Under the pieces are notes generated by a model. It was not told the DNA's origin. It saw only the letters and a list, made by a program, of their open reading frames with translations, and did not search any database. A program made the position numbers and the translations under genes. This document shows, piece after piece, positions 57,617-64,000 of a stretch of 64,000 nt of DNA. The first letter of the stretch is position 1. Each line of letters opens with the position of its first letter. The stretch lies in IMG/VR virus record IMGVR_UViG_3300043411_002794, positions 124,001-188,000 of that record. One strand, 5' to 3'. Source of the stretch: a virus.

Positions 57617-58084
57617 TTAACGGAAACGCTGGCACCAATAGGTGCGGCCGTAGAGCACGACACCACCGATGCCGATCTTCGTGCCGCGGCAGAGAATGTT
57701 GGCGCAGTGCCCGCTGGAATTCATCCAAGTTCGCATCACAGCGTCGCTATGCGGCTGGCCGCAAGCAATGTTCTCCCGCCAACCCGGGGCGTGATACATG
57801 CTCCGCCGCGTCGCCATGTGCAAGGCCCACGCGCGGGCGCCTTCCATCAACACCGGACACGGTTCCAGTGGGTTCAAGCCGCGGCGGGCTCGTTCGGCAT
57901 TCACACGATCAAGCACTTCTTGTTCGTGCGGGGCCAAAACCACTTCCGGCTCGGCCGACGAAAAAGCCTGAGCAGGCGGGGCGATAACCTGCTCAGGCCG
58001 TTTGTCCTGACTATAAGCCAGGTCGCCGGACAGAATAACCGAGACCACCAGAAACGCAAGTCCGCAAACGAATCCATTCTTCAT
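57617..58084 (-). CDS. Secreted CAP-domain (SCP/PR1) protein
   Basis: A 155-residue protein starting at ATG 58084 with a GGAGG site. The signal peptide (MKNGFVCGLAFLVVSVILSG, then DLAYSQ) is followed by a Pro/Glu-rich linker and a CAP domain (about 53-155). Hallmarks are EVLDRVNAERARRGLNPLE (about 56-74), His98 (SMYHAPGW), GWRENIACGQ (101-110) and MNSSGHCANILCRGTKIGIG (121-140), including the four CAP-cavity residues. The last 20 residues contain CQRFR. CAP proteins are secreted and have varied roles (binding sterols, glycans, metal). In a phage this is unusual. The 57.6 kb terminator follows. Confidence 0.85.
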   Translation of the reverse strand: MKNGFVCGLAFLVVSVILSGDLAYSQDKRPEQVIAPPAQAFSSAEPEVVLAPHEQEVLDRVNAERARRGLNPLEPCPVLMEGARAWALHMATRRSMYHAPGWRENIACGQPHSDAVMRTWMNSSGHCANILCRGTKIGIGGVVLYGRTYWCQRFR

Positions 58085-59166
58085 CACAACAATCCTCCAC
58101 AGGCTGCACAGAGTCGATCACGACCGTCGTAATCGACCAAACTACTACACCATCGACATCGGACGACACCGGCTTGGTCCGGGTGAGCGCCGATTGCATT
58201 CATGCTATCCAGGGACGGCGCACCGCTGTCTCGCTGGATGAGAGAAACAATTTCATGCCGCGAGTTAGACACGTTTTCCGACGGATACGGCCAATTCACC
58301 TGCGGGTTGTAGTCGCTGGCAATCCGAATCAGCACCAGATGCGCGGCAAGAATTTGCTCGCTGCTGTACCCGTCGGGGTTGACGTAAGTTGAAAGCGACG
58401 CCGTCACGTACGACGGAGCCGTCATCACAAAACACGGAAGCATGAACAGCGTGCGTTCGGCCGGCGTCGGCTGTCTTTGTGCGACGAACGGCGCTGGTGT
58501 ATTGCGATACGACTGCCACGTGCGGCGAAGCCTCGCAAGACTGTACGCCATAAACCTGCGCATGTTAGTACCAACTGTCGGCACAAATGCATCGGCCGTC
58601 GGATACTCGTGGAGATCCTTCAACACATCGAACAAATTAGGCAGCAAGTCTTCATAAGTTTGCGGCCAGGTATCCTCATTCGCCGTTACCTGCTCGCGAT
58701 ACTCTTCCATCTCCGTCATTGCTGTTCGCTCGTACTCAGCCTGCGTCGGTACGACCTCATCGAGCTGAATGCTCCGACGCGGTGTGTCTGCCGCGGCTTG
58801 CGTCGGTTGCCGCAGTTCTTCTTGCTGCGACGCCGTTTGCATCATTTCTTGCGTCACCGACGGCTCCGCCAGTTCCTCCTCCAACGACGCATGCGACATA
58901 GTCGCAGAACTGTTGCCAAACAGCACTTCGCGTAAGTGAGCCATTCGTGCCGCACGTGACGATATTACGAATGATCCCGGCAAACCAATGTTCGGCGGGA
59001 TCGAACCCAGTGCCCGCGAAGCAATCTGCGGATCTTCCACCAAGATCGAAAGGATGCCGGTTCGCAGTAGGTCGCGATCGTCAATCTGTAGTATGTGCGT
59101 AGTCGGCGGCAGGCCGAGCAGGTCTGCGAAGTGGCCGGCTATTAACGTCAGTTGTTTGGTCCGCAT
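58084..59166 (-). CDS. Hypothetical protein with C-terminal zinc ribbon
   Basis: A 360-residue protein starting at ATG 59166 (overlapping the upstream stop as TAATG). The first 95 residues are mixed alpha/beta (LIAGHFADLLGLPPTTHILQ). An acidic, Glu/Gln-rich helical linker lies at about 95-180, a globular middle at about 190-300, and a zinc-ribbon-like CRWCSSLVDYDGRDRLCAAC at the very C-terminus. No catalytic domain is recognised. It is translated with the CAP protein (TGATG junction) and GT4 gene. Confidence 0.6.
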   Translation of the reverse strand: MRTKQLTLIAGHFADLLGLPPTTHILQIDDRDLLRTGILSILVEDPQIASRALGSIPPNIGLPGSFVISSRAARMAHLREVLFGNSSATMSHASLEEELAEPSVTQEMMQTASQQEELRQPTQAAADTPRRSIQLDEVVPTQAEYERTAMTEMEEYREQVTANEDTWPQTYEDLLPNLFDVLKDLHEYPTADAFVPTVGTNMRRFMAYSLARLRRTWQSYRNTPAPFVAQRQPTPAERTLFMLPCFVMTAPSYVTASLSTYVNPDGYSSEQILAAHLVLIRIASDYNPQVNWPYPSENVSNSRHEIVSLIQRDSGAPSLDSMNAIGAHPDQAGVVRCRWCSSLVDYDGRDRLCAACGGLL

Positions 59167-60341
59167 TACGGGTTCAACCAATCGAGATTGCTGCGATCCG
59201 CGTGCAGCGTGTGCCATCCCTGCGGATCCCAGAGATCAGCGATCATGGAAAAATATTCCTGGTACATGTGACGTATCCGATAGATGCTCCACTTACGGTG
59301 TGCTCGCTCGTAGATGTACGCGCGATCGAGATTAGCCGCTTGTCGTACGGCGTAGACGTATTGATCAAGCGTCCGACAACGGAAGCCGGTCCGCCCGTGC
59401 TCGACGGTCTCGGGGAAGGCGCCCCAGTCGCTGGTGATGACCGGCGTCCCGCACATCTGGGCTTCGACGTTGACGCCGCCGAAGGGTTCCAGGTACACGG
59501 TCGGCACGATCACGGCCGCTGCCTCGCCCATCAGGCGAGCTCTGGTTGCAACATCCACGTGACCGACGAACCGCATCCGATCGCAACGGTATTCGCCGTC
59601 CGACGTCCGCAGGATGCCGCTCGTGTCGACGTTGCGGGTGAACACGCCGCCTTGCCCGGCAACCACCAATTCCATCCCGGCGGCGTTGGCGACGGCACAG
59701 GCCGTGTCGATGCCCTTGCGGGAGATCAAGCGACCGAGAAAGAACAAGTACGGCCGGGCTGCCCGCTGGGCGGTGTAGGGGAAGTCCGCCGGATCGAAGT
59801 AATTGGGAATGACGACGTGATAGTTGTCGCCGTTCGGGTCGTCGCCGCCCTGGTGCCCGTAGCACTTCGCCTGATGGGCGTAGGACTCGTAGCAGCGGAA
59901 ACGAGCAAACGTCCCGCCATAACCGATCCCATACTCGACGACGGCACAGTTGTCGCCGGCCGCGGCAGCAATCGGCTGCTGGCAAAGGCCACCAATAATG
60001 CCGATGAAGTCGCGAGGCTGCTTCCGCTCGTTAATCGCGGCCGCAATCCGCTGGTTATGCGTAACCCAGATCGGCTCGACCGGCGACCACTTGAGGTGCG
60101 ACGGCTGCTGCGTTCGGTAGTCGTACGGCCCGAGCAGGGCATCGATTTCAGCCTGTGAAATGACCTGGACGTGCTCGTCACACTCGACTTCGCTTCCCTC
60201 CGCCCCGTAATGAATCACCGTGTGTCCGAGCGATTTCATCATCTTGCAGAAGTTCAGCACCTTCTGCGTATAGGCACAGGCGCAGTTACGCTTATGCGTG
60301 GCCAAGTGGGGCAAAGCCGGGATGTGGAAGCGGTACGGCAT
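59166..60341 (-). CDS. GT4-type glycosyltransferase (GT-B fold)
   Basis: A 391-residue GT-B glycosyltransferase. The N-domain begins RFHIPALPHLATHKRNCACA, and the C-domain has PYLFFLGRLISRKGIDTACA (about 197-216) and TVYLEPFGGVNVEAQMCGTP (281-300), with the E-x7-E nucleotide-sugar motif. It ends with SDWGAFPETVEHGRTGF. The retaining GT4 call is by this motif. The product is unknown; a phage might glycosylate its virion or the host surface. It follows the 60.38 kb promoter candidate and the TTCTAATT element. Confidence 0.85.
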   Translation of the reverse strand: MPYRFHIPALPHLATHKRNCACAYTQKVLNFCKMMKSLGHTVIHYGAEGSEVECDEHVQVISQAEIDALLGPYDYRTQQPSHLKWSPVEPIWVTHNQRIAAAINERKQPRDFIGIIGGLCQQPIAAAAGDNCAVVEYGIGYGGTFARFRCYESYAHQAKCYGHQGGDDPNGDNYHVVIPNYFDPADFPYTAQRAARPYLFFLGRLISRKGIDTACAVANAAGMELVVAGQGGVFTRNVDTSGILRTSDGEYRCDRMRFVGHVDVATRARLMGEAAAVIVPTVYLEPFGGVNVEAQMCGTPVITSDWGAFPETVEHGRTGFRCRTLDQYVYAVRQAANLDRAYIYERAHRKWSIYRIRHMYQEYFSMIADLWDPQGWHTLHADRSNLDWLNP

Positions 60342-60361
60342 GATGACGGTTCCGGTGGGTT

Positions 60362-60377
60362 GGGTTTCTAATTACCC
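60362..60377. repeat. TTCTAATT leader element, copy 4
   Basis: GGGTTTCTAATTACCC (plus strand): perfect GGGT/ACCC arms around an 8-nt loop, 20 nt before the start at 60341 and directly after a promoter candidate at 60383. Confidence 0.55.
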
Positions 60378-60382
60378 AAACA

Positions 60383-60406
60383 AGCCTAGCAAACAAACCG
60401 AAAATT
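60383..60406 (-). promoter_or_regulatory. Promoter candidate (AATTTTCGG-N8-CTAGGCT)
   Basis: On the minus strand: AATTTTCGG, 8 nt, CTAGGCT, in the leader of the GT4 gene 42 nt upstream of its ATG, immediately after a terminator hairpin. Same spacing as at 57527 and 60772. Confidence 0.5.
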
Positions 60407-60415
60407 GTCAGTCAA

Positions 60416-60445
60416 TGAAAAGGGCCGCGGATTGCTCCGCGGCCC
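60416..60445 (-). terminator. Rho-independent terminator (minus strand)
   Basis: A perfect 10-bp stem GGGCCGCGGA/TCCGCGGCCC (60421-60430, 60435-60444) with a 4-nt loop, followed on the minus strand by TTTTC. It ends the transcript of the small Cys-rich gene. Confidence 0.82.
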
Positions 60446-60471
60446 TCGTTCCTCGTAGGTCCGTTACGAAC

Positions 60472-60717
60472 TTACTTGGTGCACGAGTTGCCGTTGCAAG
60501 TCCCGCGGACCACCGTGCGCTCGCGCTTCACGATCGTCTTGGACTCGCTCTTCGCGCCGCAGCTATTCGTGCACTTCGCCGCACAGCTGCAGACGGCACT
60601 ACGCACGACGTGCACAGTGCGCGCGAGCAGGTGCGGGCGGCAGCGGCAGGCGGCATCCGCATTCGAGGCACACACCGCCAACAGCATCACCGCCACGAGC
60701 ATCGAAACGTACTTCAT
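60472..60717 (-). CDS. Small secreted cysteine-rich protein
   Basis: An 81-residue protein with a cleavable signal peptide (MKYVSMLVAVMLLAVCASNA, predicted after DA near residue 22). The mature part has nine cysteines (CRCRP, VCSCAAKCTNSCG, CNGNSC), Lys/Arg-rich. No family recognised; it looks like a disulfide-bonded secreted peptide such as a toxin or defensin-like fold, which is inference only. AGAAGGAG site and an own promoter candidate and terminator make it a single-gene unit. Confidence 0.68.
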   Translation of the reverse strand: MKYVSMLVAVMLLAVCASNADAACRCRPHLLARTVHVVRSAVCSCAAKCTNSCGAKSESKTIVKRERTVVRGTCNGNSCTK

Positions 60718-60771
60718 TACAAGCTCCTTCTACCGAGTAACGAAACATCCTAAAACGCAAACAAGAAAAGT

Positions 60772-60793
60772 AGGCTAGACACCGAGCCAAAAA
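60772..60793 (-). promoter_or_regulatory. Promoter candidate (TTTTTGG-N8-CTAGCCT)
   Basis: On the minus strand: TTTTTGG, 8 nt, CTAGCCT, 55 nt before the ATG of the Cys-rich gene. Third copy of the motif; matches the other two except for one base in the downstream box. Confidence 0.48.
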
Positions 60794-60804
60794 CACGCAA
60801 CCCG

Positions 60805-61209
60805 CTAAAGCTCGATCATGCGGCGATTTTCAGGTTCCTGCCCTGCGTCGCTGTCTATCTCGGCAGGCTGGGCGTGCTTGGCAAATTCTTTCAGCAGTTT
60901 AATCATGCGATCGTCACCGCGTTGCAGCGTCGCGATCGTGTGATAGCACTCAACAGCAATGTGCAATAACGTGCGTCGCTCGACGTCGGTTATGTAATCG
61001 CGCATCGTCGCCGGCACGATGATCGCAAGGAAGCCGTTGGTTTCCGCCTTGCCTGCCATACGTGTCCGTGTGAATTTCACGCGCAGCTCAGGCCGCCATT
61101 TTTCTTCCTGCAACTTCGTAAACAACTGCATGAACGCACCCGCGTCGTTCCGTGCGTTCATCTTGTGGCCGAGGCGGTAATATTCACGAGCCTTGTCTAA
61201 AGACATCAT
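60805..61209 (-). CDS. Hypothetical helical protein with shared C-terminal peptide
   Basis: A 134-residue helical protein (start MMSLDKAREYYRLGHKMNAR) chosen at ATG 61209, adjacent to the upstream stop; the frame runs to 61365. Middle part FTRTRMAGKAETNGFLAIIV and VECYHTIATLQRGDD. It ends PENRRMIEL, nearly the same as the ends of the next two proteins upstream. The function is unknown. Confidence 0.55.
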   Translation of the reverse strand: MMSLDKAREYYRLGHKMNARNDAGAFMQLFTKLQEEKWRPELRVKFTRTRMAGKAETNGFLAIIVPATMRDYITDVERRTLLHIAVECYHTIATLQRGDDRMIKLLKEFAKHAQPAEIDSDAGQEPENRRMIEL

Positions 61210-61967
61210 GTGATATCCACCCGTCGTCGATGCTCCGGTGCTGTCGTAATTGTCGCGTCTCCGTCGCTTTGCTCCGTTCGCGATCGGCGTCGTTCCCGTT
61301 GCGGAAACAGTTCCGCCAACGTACTCCCGACATTCGTGCGGCCGCGGATCATGTAGCTCAAGCACGTCTCACTGGTAACAGGCGGCTCCTGGGAAGCGTC
61401 CACGGTGTGCACGGTCATTTCGATCCGATACATGTGTCGATCAACCGACATCCCTTCCGTGCCTTCGGCCGTCGGCGTGATCCGCACGATCGGTACATGG
61501 TGGGCCGCCAGCAGGGTTTCGAACAGTTGCCCGAACTCGACGGCACTGGTTTCACGGTGATCAATTCGCAGCGGCACGATGTCATGCAAGCTGCTGGCCG
61601 TCCGCCGGAATTCGTACGCCTCCATGTTCTGGATTCGCATCCGACACGTACGATGGAACGACTCCATACGCGAGGTAACCTGCTCCGCGATCTGTGCGTT
61701 AGCGGCAGCTGTTACACGTTCCGTGATTTCTCGCCGATGCTCGTCAAGATTCTCCCGTTGGGTTCGTACGGCAGCCTCGCGTAACTCCGCCGCCTCATTG
61801 CGCAGCTTATGCGCTTCGAACTTTATGTTCTCGGCTCTCTCGACGAGCCCGGCCGCTTCGCCTTGCCCGAGTCGACGACCGTATGCACCGCCCGCCAGGT
61901 ACACGAAGCCCAGCGTAGCGAGCCAGCCGAGCACAAAGATGCCGAGCTGTATGGCGGTAAACGTCAT
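61206..61967 (-). CDS. TM-anchored coiled-coil protein
   Basis: A 253-residue protein. An N-terminal TM helix (AIQLGIFVLGWLATLGFVYL, about 5-24) is followed by a long coiled coil (about 35-115) and a beta-rich domain (about 120-215: YRIEMTVHTVDASQEPPVTS). It ends EHRRRVDIT, a variant of the shared C-terminal peptide. It overlaps both neighbours by 4 nt. Function is unknown; the topology is a membrane-tethered, rod-bearing protein. Confidence 0.62.
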   Translation of the reverse strand: MTFTAIQLGIFVLGWLATLGFVYLAGGAYGRRLGQGEAAGLVERAENIKFEAHKLRNEAAELREAAVRTQRENLDEHRREITERVTAAANAQIAEQVTSRMESFHRTCRMRIQNMEAYEFRRTASSLHDIVPLRIDHRETSAVEFGQLFETLLAAHHVPIVRITPTAEGTEGMSVDRHMYRIEMTVHTVDASQEPPVTSETCLSYMIRGRTNVGSTLAELFPQRERRRSRTEQSDGDATITTAPEHRRRVDIT

Positions 61968-62410
61968 AGCTCAATACGCCGACGATGCTCGACGGGCGGA
62001 CTAGGTGGTGGCGGTGGTGGTTCCGGCGGAGGTGTTGCTGCCGCGGTACGGCCGCCGGACCCCTGAGGAGGACGCGGCCGCGGCAGTGCTGGTGGCGGTA
62101 CATGACCCATAGTCGACATCCTCGTATCGATAATCGCGTCCATGCGGGGCAGCAGACCATCCAAGCCGGGATCGCCTGCAGGTCCGCAGACAAGCCAAGA
62201 ACCGGGATCGTCATTCAGCAGATCATCTGCAGCTTGCGGTCCCGTAGAAATTGTAAACGTGCCGTCGAGCGTTCGCTGCCACCGTGCTCGATTCTGAATG
62301 ATCGCATCCCACGGGTCTCGCGATTTACGTTTGATCGTTCTCGCCAGCAACCCCAGCGAGACGATGCAAAGCACGACGCTGATGAGGGAAACAATAATGG
62401 GATCAGGCAC
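61964..62410 (-). CDS. TM protein with Pro-rich tail
   Basis: A 148-residue protein. An N-terminal TM helix (IVSLISVVLCIVSLGLLAR, about 6-24) is followed by a small domain (about 30-100) and a Pro-rich tail (PPPEPPPPPPSPP). It ends VEHRRRIEL, matching the two downstream genes. It overlaps the 62403 gene by 8 nt. Function unknown. Confidence 0.6.
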   Translation of the reverse strand: MPDPIIVSLISVVLCIVSLGLLARTIKRKSRDPWDAIIQNRARWQRTLDGTFTISTGPQAADDLLNDDPGSWLVCGPAGDPGLDGLLPRMDAIIDTRMSTMGHVPPPALPRPRPPQGSGGRTAAATPPPEPPPPPPSPPVEHRRRIEL

Positions 62411-62624
62411 TGAACGTCTCGTCGAGTTGTTCCCCGGATGCGGCCCGCAGCAACAATCGCCGACGAGCCTCTGCCTCCGCTTCAGCGCGTTGCCGCTGCC
62501 TACGCGTGATCCGTTTGGCCTTGTCGATTTCCTTCTGCGGCGGCTGCTTCGACAACACTTCCTTGTTGTACTTGGCCACCTTCACCGCGAGTTCCTTCTT
62601 GGTCAGTTTCTTCCGGCTTGCCAT
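62403..62624 (-). CDS. Small basic protein overlapping the 62500-63201 gene
   Basis: A 73-residue, Lys/Arg-rich helical protein (MASRKKLTKKELAVKVAKYN...). It starts inside the preceding gene (125-nt out-of-frame overlap) at an ATG after GAGAAGAACC. Strongly basic, ending GEQLDETFSA. Could bind nucleic acids. The long overlap makes it less certain than other calls, but the codon pattern is protein-like. Confidence 0.5.
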   Translation of the reverse strand: MASRKKLTKKELAVKVAKYNKEVLSKQPPQKEIDKAKRITRRQRQRAEAEAEARRRLLLRAASGEQLDETFSA

Positions 62625-63201
62625 GGTTCTTCTCAAAGTCCTCTGCGTGAGTGTGAAGAAGCGTAATATGAAGCGGTACAGCTGCGGCGGAGTCGCCGAA
62701 CTGCACAAAAACAGTATCCTCTTCGCGGTGGAGCATCACCCCAAAACGCGTTTGTTGATCGCACATTGCCAAGAACGCCGCCGGAAAGCAATTCCGCACG
62801 ACGTCGGCGTGCTGCGATGGAAACATGACGCGATTGCCGACGACCGGCGGCATGTGCACGTACTTAACGGCGTCATCGTGCGGCAGCTCCTGCAAGATCT
62901 CGTGCGGCGATCGCGGATCCGTCAACCACGGATCCCGGCGTGCAATCTGGAACGCCGCCAGTTCATTCTCCGGATAAGTGCGGATCGCCAGCACCATCAG
63001 CGCGTCTTGCGACAGCACCATGTTCAAAAGGTCCAGCGGGCACACCGTCGACGGACTGCCTGCCGTCTGCGCGTAATGCGTCAGGCCGCGAATGCCGCCC
63101 AACTGCCCGACGGCAAACCGTGCCCCTGTCAGGCGTTCGACGGCGTCCTCGTCGCGGCGGAGCAATTCATTGAGGTCTTCAATCAAACGATCCGGATCCA
63201 T
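62500..63201 (-). CDS. Hypothetical protein
   Basis: A 233-residue protein with a GGGAG site before the ATG. Residues about 1-190 are a folded mixed alpha/beta domain (DRLIEDLNELLRRDEDAVER; ALMVLAIRTYPENELAAFQI; LHREEDTVFVQFGDSAAAVP). The last about 40 residues (EDFEKNHGKPEETDQEGTRG...) lie in the overlap with the basic-protein gene and are low complexity, so the true fold ends earlier. No family is recognised. Confidence 0.58.
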   Translation of the reverse strand: MDPDRLIEDLNELLRRDEDAVERLTGARFAVGQLGGIRGLTHYAQTAGSPSTVCPLDLLNMVLSQDALMVLAIRTYPENELAAFQIARRDPWLTDPRSPHEILQELPHDDAVKYVHMPPVVGNRVMFPSQHADVVRNCFPAAFLAMCDQQTRFGVMLHREEDTVFVQFGDSAAAVPLHITLLHTHAEDFEKNHGKPEETDQEGTRGEGGQVQQGSVVEAAAAEGNRQGQTDHA

Positions 63202-63217
63202 GTGGACTCCCGTAATG

Positions 63218-63256
63218 AAAAAGGCTCACGGCACCTAGTGTACCGTGAGCCTTAAA
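63218..63256 (-). terminator. Bidirectional-looking terminator
   Basis: A perfect 11-bp stem AAGGCTCACGG/CCGTGAGCCTT (63221-63231, 63243-63253) with an 11-nt loop, followed on the minus strand by TTTTTC and on the plus strand preceded by A-runs. It ends transcription from the right-edge gene and leaves only about 17 nt to the next gene start at 63201. Confidence 0.82.
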
Positions 63257-63500
63257 AAATGCGCGGGCAGGGGGTCGCCGCCAGGAATGCCGATCGTACA
63301 TCCCTTGTGGTCGCGTGCGCTGGAAAGTCGGCGTAGGCTGCCGAGAAAGGCGCGAGCGGCGAATTAAGAGTTACCTCCCCTCGGGACGCATCGACTTACC
63401 TACGTACGTCCCATCACAGTCATGTTGAACCCTGCTGCAACCTGCTTCAGCTGCAGACCGTATCTAGTCTCCCGGCGTCGGATACGGCCGACCTGCACCG
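63257..63500. other. Intergenic interval without a clear gene
   Basis: About 240 nt with no convincing ORF on either strand. A GGGGAGG stretch (minus strand, about 63376) is not followed by a start codon, and the only frames are short, Arg-rich shadows. It may hold regulatory sequence for the genes around 63 kb, but I see no box clearly matching the other promoter candidates. Confidence 0.5.
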
Positions 63501-64000
63501 CTAAGCGATCTGCGGGATATTCGGGTTCGGTCCCGCCCGCAGTTGTTGGTATCGATCGAGATCCGCCCCGCGGACGGCCGCCAGCATTTGCTGCTGGTCT
63601 CGCGAAACAGGTTGCATGTTTGTAGACGAGAGCAGCGGATCGGTGACTGCCTTCGTGGCGTTCTGCACGCCCTCTCCCAGCATACCGCCGTGAGCTGCCG
63701 CACCAAGGGCCATCGTGCCGCCCAGCACCGCCGCCAACGTACTGCCGAGACCGCCGCCGTTCTCGTCGGTCAGCGACGTGAGCAGTCCGATCGCGGCGAG
63801 GCCGACACCGGCGCCCAGCAGCCACTTCTGGCCGGGGGTCAGTTTGTCCCACATGCCTGGCTCGGGCGGAGCACCGGTTTCTTTGGTGATGTTTTCGACG
63901 GCCTGCTGCTCCATTTGCGGATCAACCTGGCCGGACGCTTCCGCGGCTTCGGCGCCATCGACTAACTGCTTCGGTTCGACGCCCGTCTTAGCAACGGCCG
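63501..64000 (-). CDS. Partial Gly-rich hydrophobic protein (5' end beyond window)
   Basis: The frame is open beyond 64000, ending at 63501; about 166 residues are visible. After a polar segment there is a Gly/Ala hydrophobic block (WLLGAGVGLAAIGLLTSL, then GGGLGSTLAAVLGGTMALGA), similar to other Gly-zipper proteins in the window. The Gln-rich end (RDQQQMLAAVRGADLDRYQQ) is soluble. An internal ATG at MEQQAVENITKE exists, but the open frame upstream (EPKQLVDGAEAAEASGQVDP) looks coding. Role is unknown. Confidence 0.6.
   Translation of the reverse strand, partial: AVAKTGVEPKQLVDGAEAAEASGQVDPQMEQQAVENITKETGAPPEPGMWDKLTPGQKWLLGAGVGLAAIGLLTSLTDENGGGLGSTLAAVLGGTMALGAAAHGGMLGEGVQNATKAVTDPLLSSTNMQPVSRDQQQMLAAVRGADLDRYQQLRAGPNPNIPQIA

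Noticed and set aside
62403-62708. A frameshift joining the 62500-63201 and 62403-62624 frames
   Set aside because: The downstream frame is +1 and no slippery site is visible; the basic protein has its own ATG.

Overview
The window looks like the structural and late region of a large, GC-rich (high-50s percent by eye) contractile-tailed bacteriophage (myovirus, probably of jumbo-phage size). The evidence is a recognisable tail sheath, a likely tail tube, spike, tape measure, an HK97-like capsid protein and a prohead protease, tightly packed with 4-nt start/stop overlaps. All genes but one are on the minus strand. There is no integrase, rRNA, CRISPR array or convincing tRNA. The phage carries its own transcription machinery: RNA polymerase large subunits and a sigma-like factor. 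The host is not identifiable. Secreted CAP-domain, papain-like and DnaJ-type zinc-finger proteins would fit a bacterium rich in such proteins (Planctomycetes is one guess), but that is inference.

Layout in transcription order (right to left). About 64-57 kb holds small membrane, coiled-coil and secreted proteins, a CAP-domain protein and a GT4 glycosyltransferase, with three look-alike promoter motifs and hairpin terminators. About 57.5-50.5 kb is a glycan-modification block: a GH130-like propeller protein, two methyltransferases, several GT2-type glycosyltransferases (one is the only plus-strand gene) and a DegT/ColD-like sugar enzyme. About 50-42 kb holds holin-like proteins, a membrane PAS protein, a 2H phosphoesterase-like protein that could be an anti-defence factor, a C1-type cysteine peptidase and hydrophobic proteins. 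About 42-33 kb encodes the polymerase: beta fused to the N-terminal half of beta-prime in one polypeptide that also carries an intein, then beta-prime C-terminal as a separate gene. About 33-18 kb is the head module: a large structural protein in the portal position, an intein-containing prohead protease, a Gly/Pro/Ala-rich scaffold-like protein and the major capsid protein. About 17-1.4 kb is the tail module: neck-like proteins, sheath, tube, spike, a pair of tail-chaperone ORFs joined by a probable -1 frameshift, tape measure and baseplate-like proteins. It ends with a sigma factor-like gene.

The genes suggest a phage that redirects transcription with its own core enzyme and sigma factor. 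The polymerase genes lie among virion genes, so a packaged, virion-delivered polymerase is possible. Intergenic repeats (a CTAGGCT-type promoter candidate and a TTCTAATT element close to start codons) are candidate control sites. The most unusual features are the beta/beta-prime fusion that lacks both zinc sites, two LAGLIDADG-type inteins in essential proteins, and a C-terminal peptide shared by three neighbouring membrane or cytosolic proteins.
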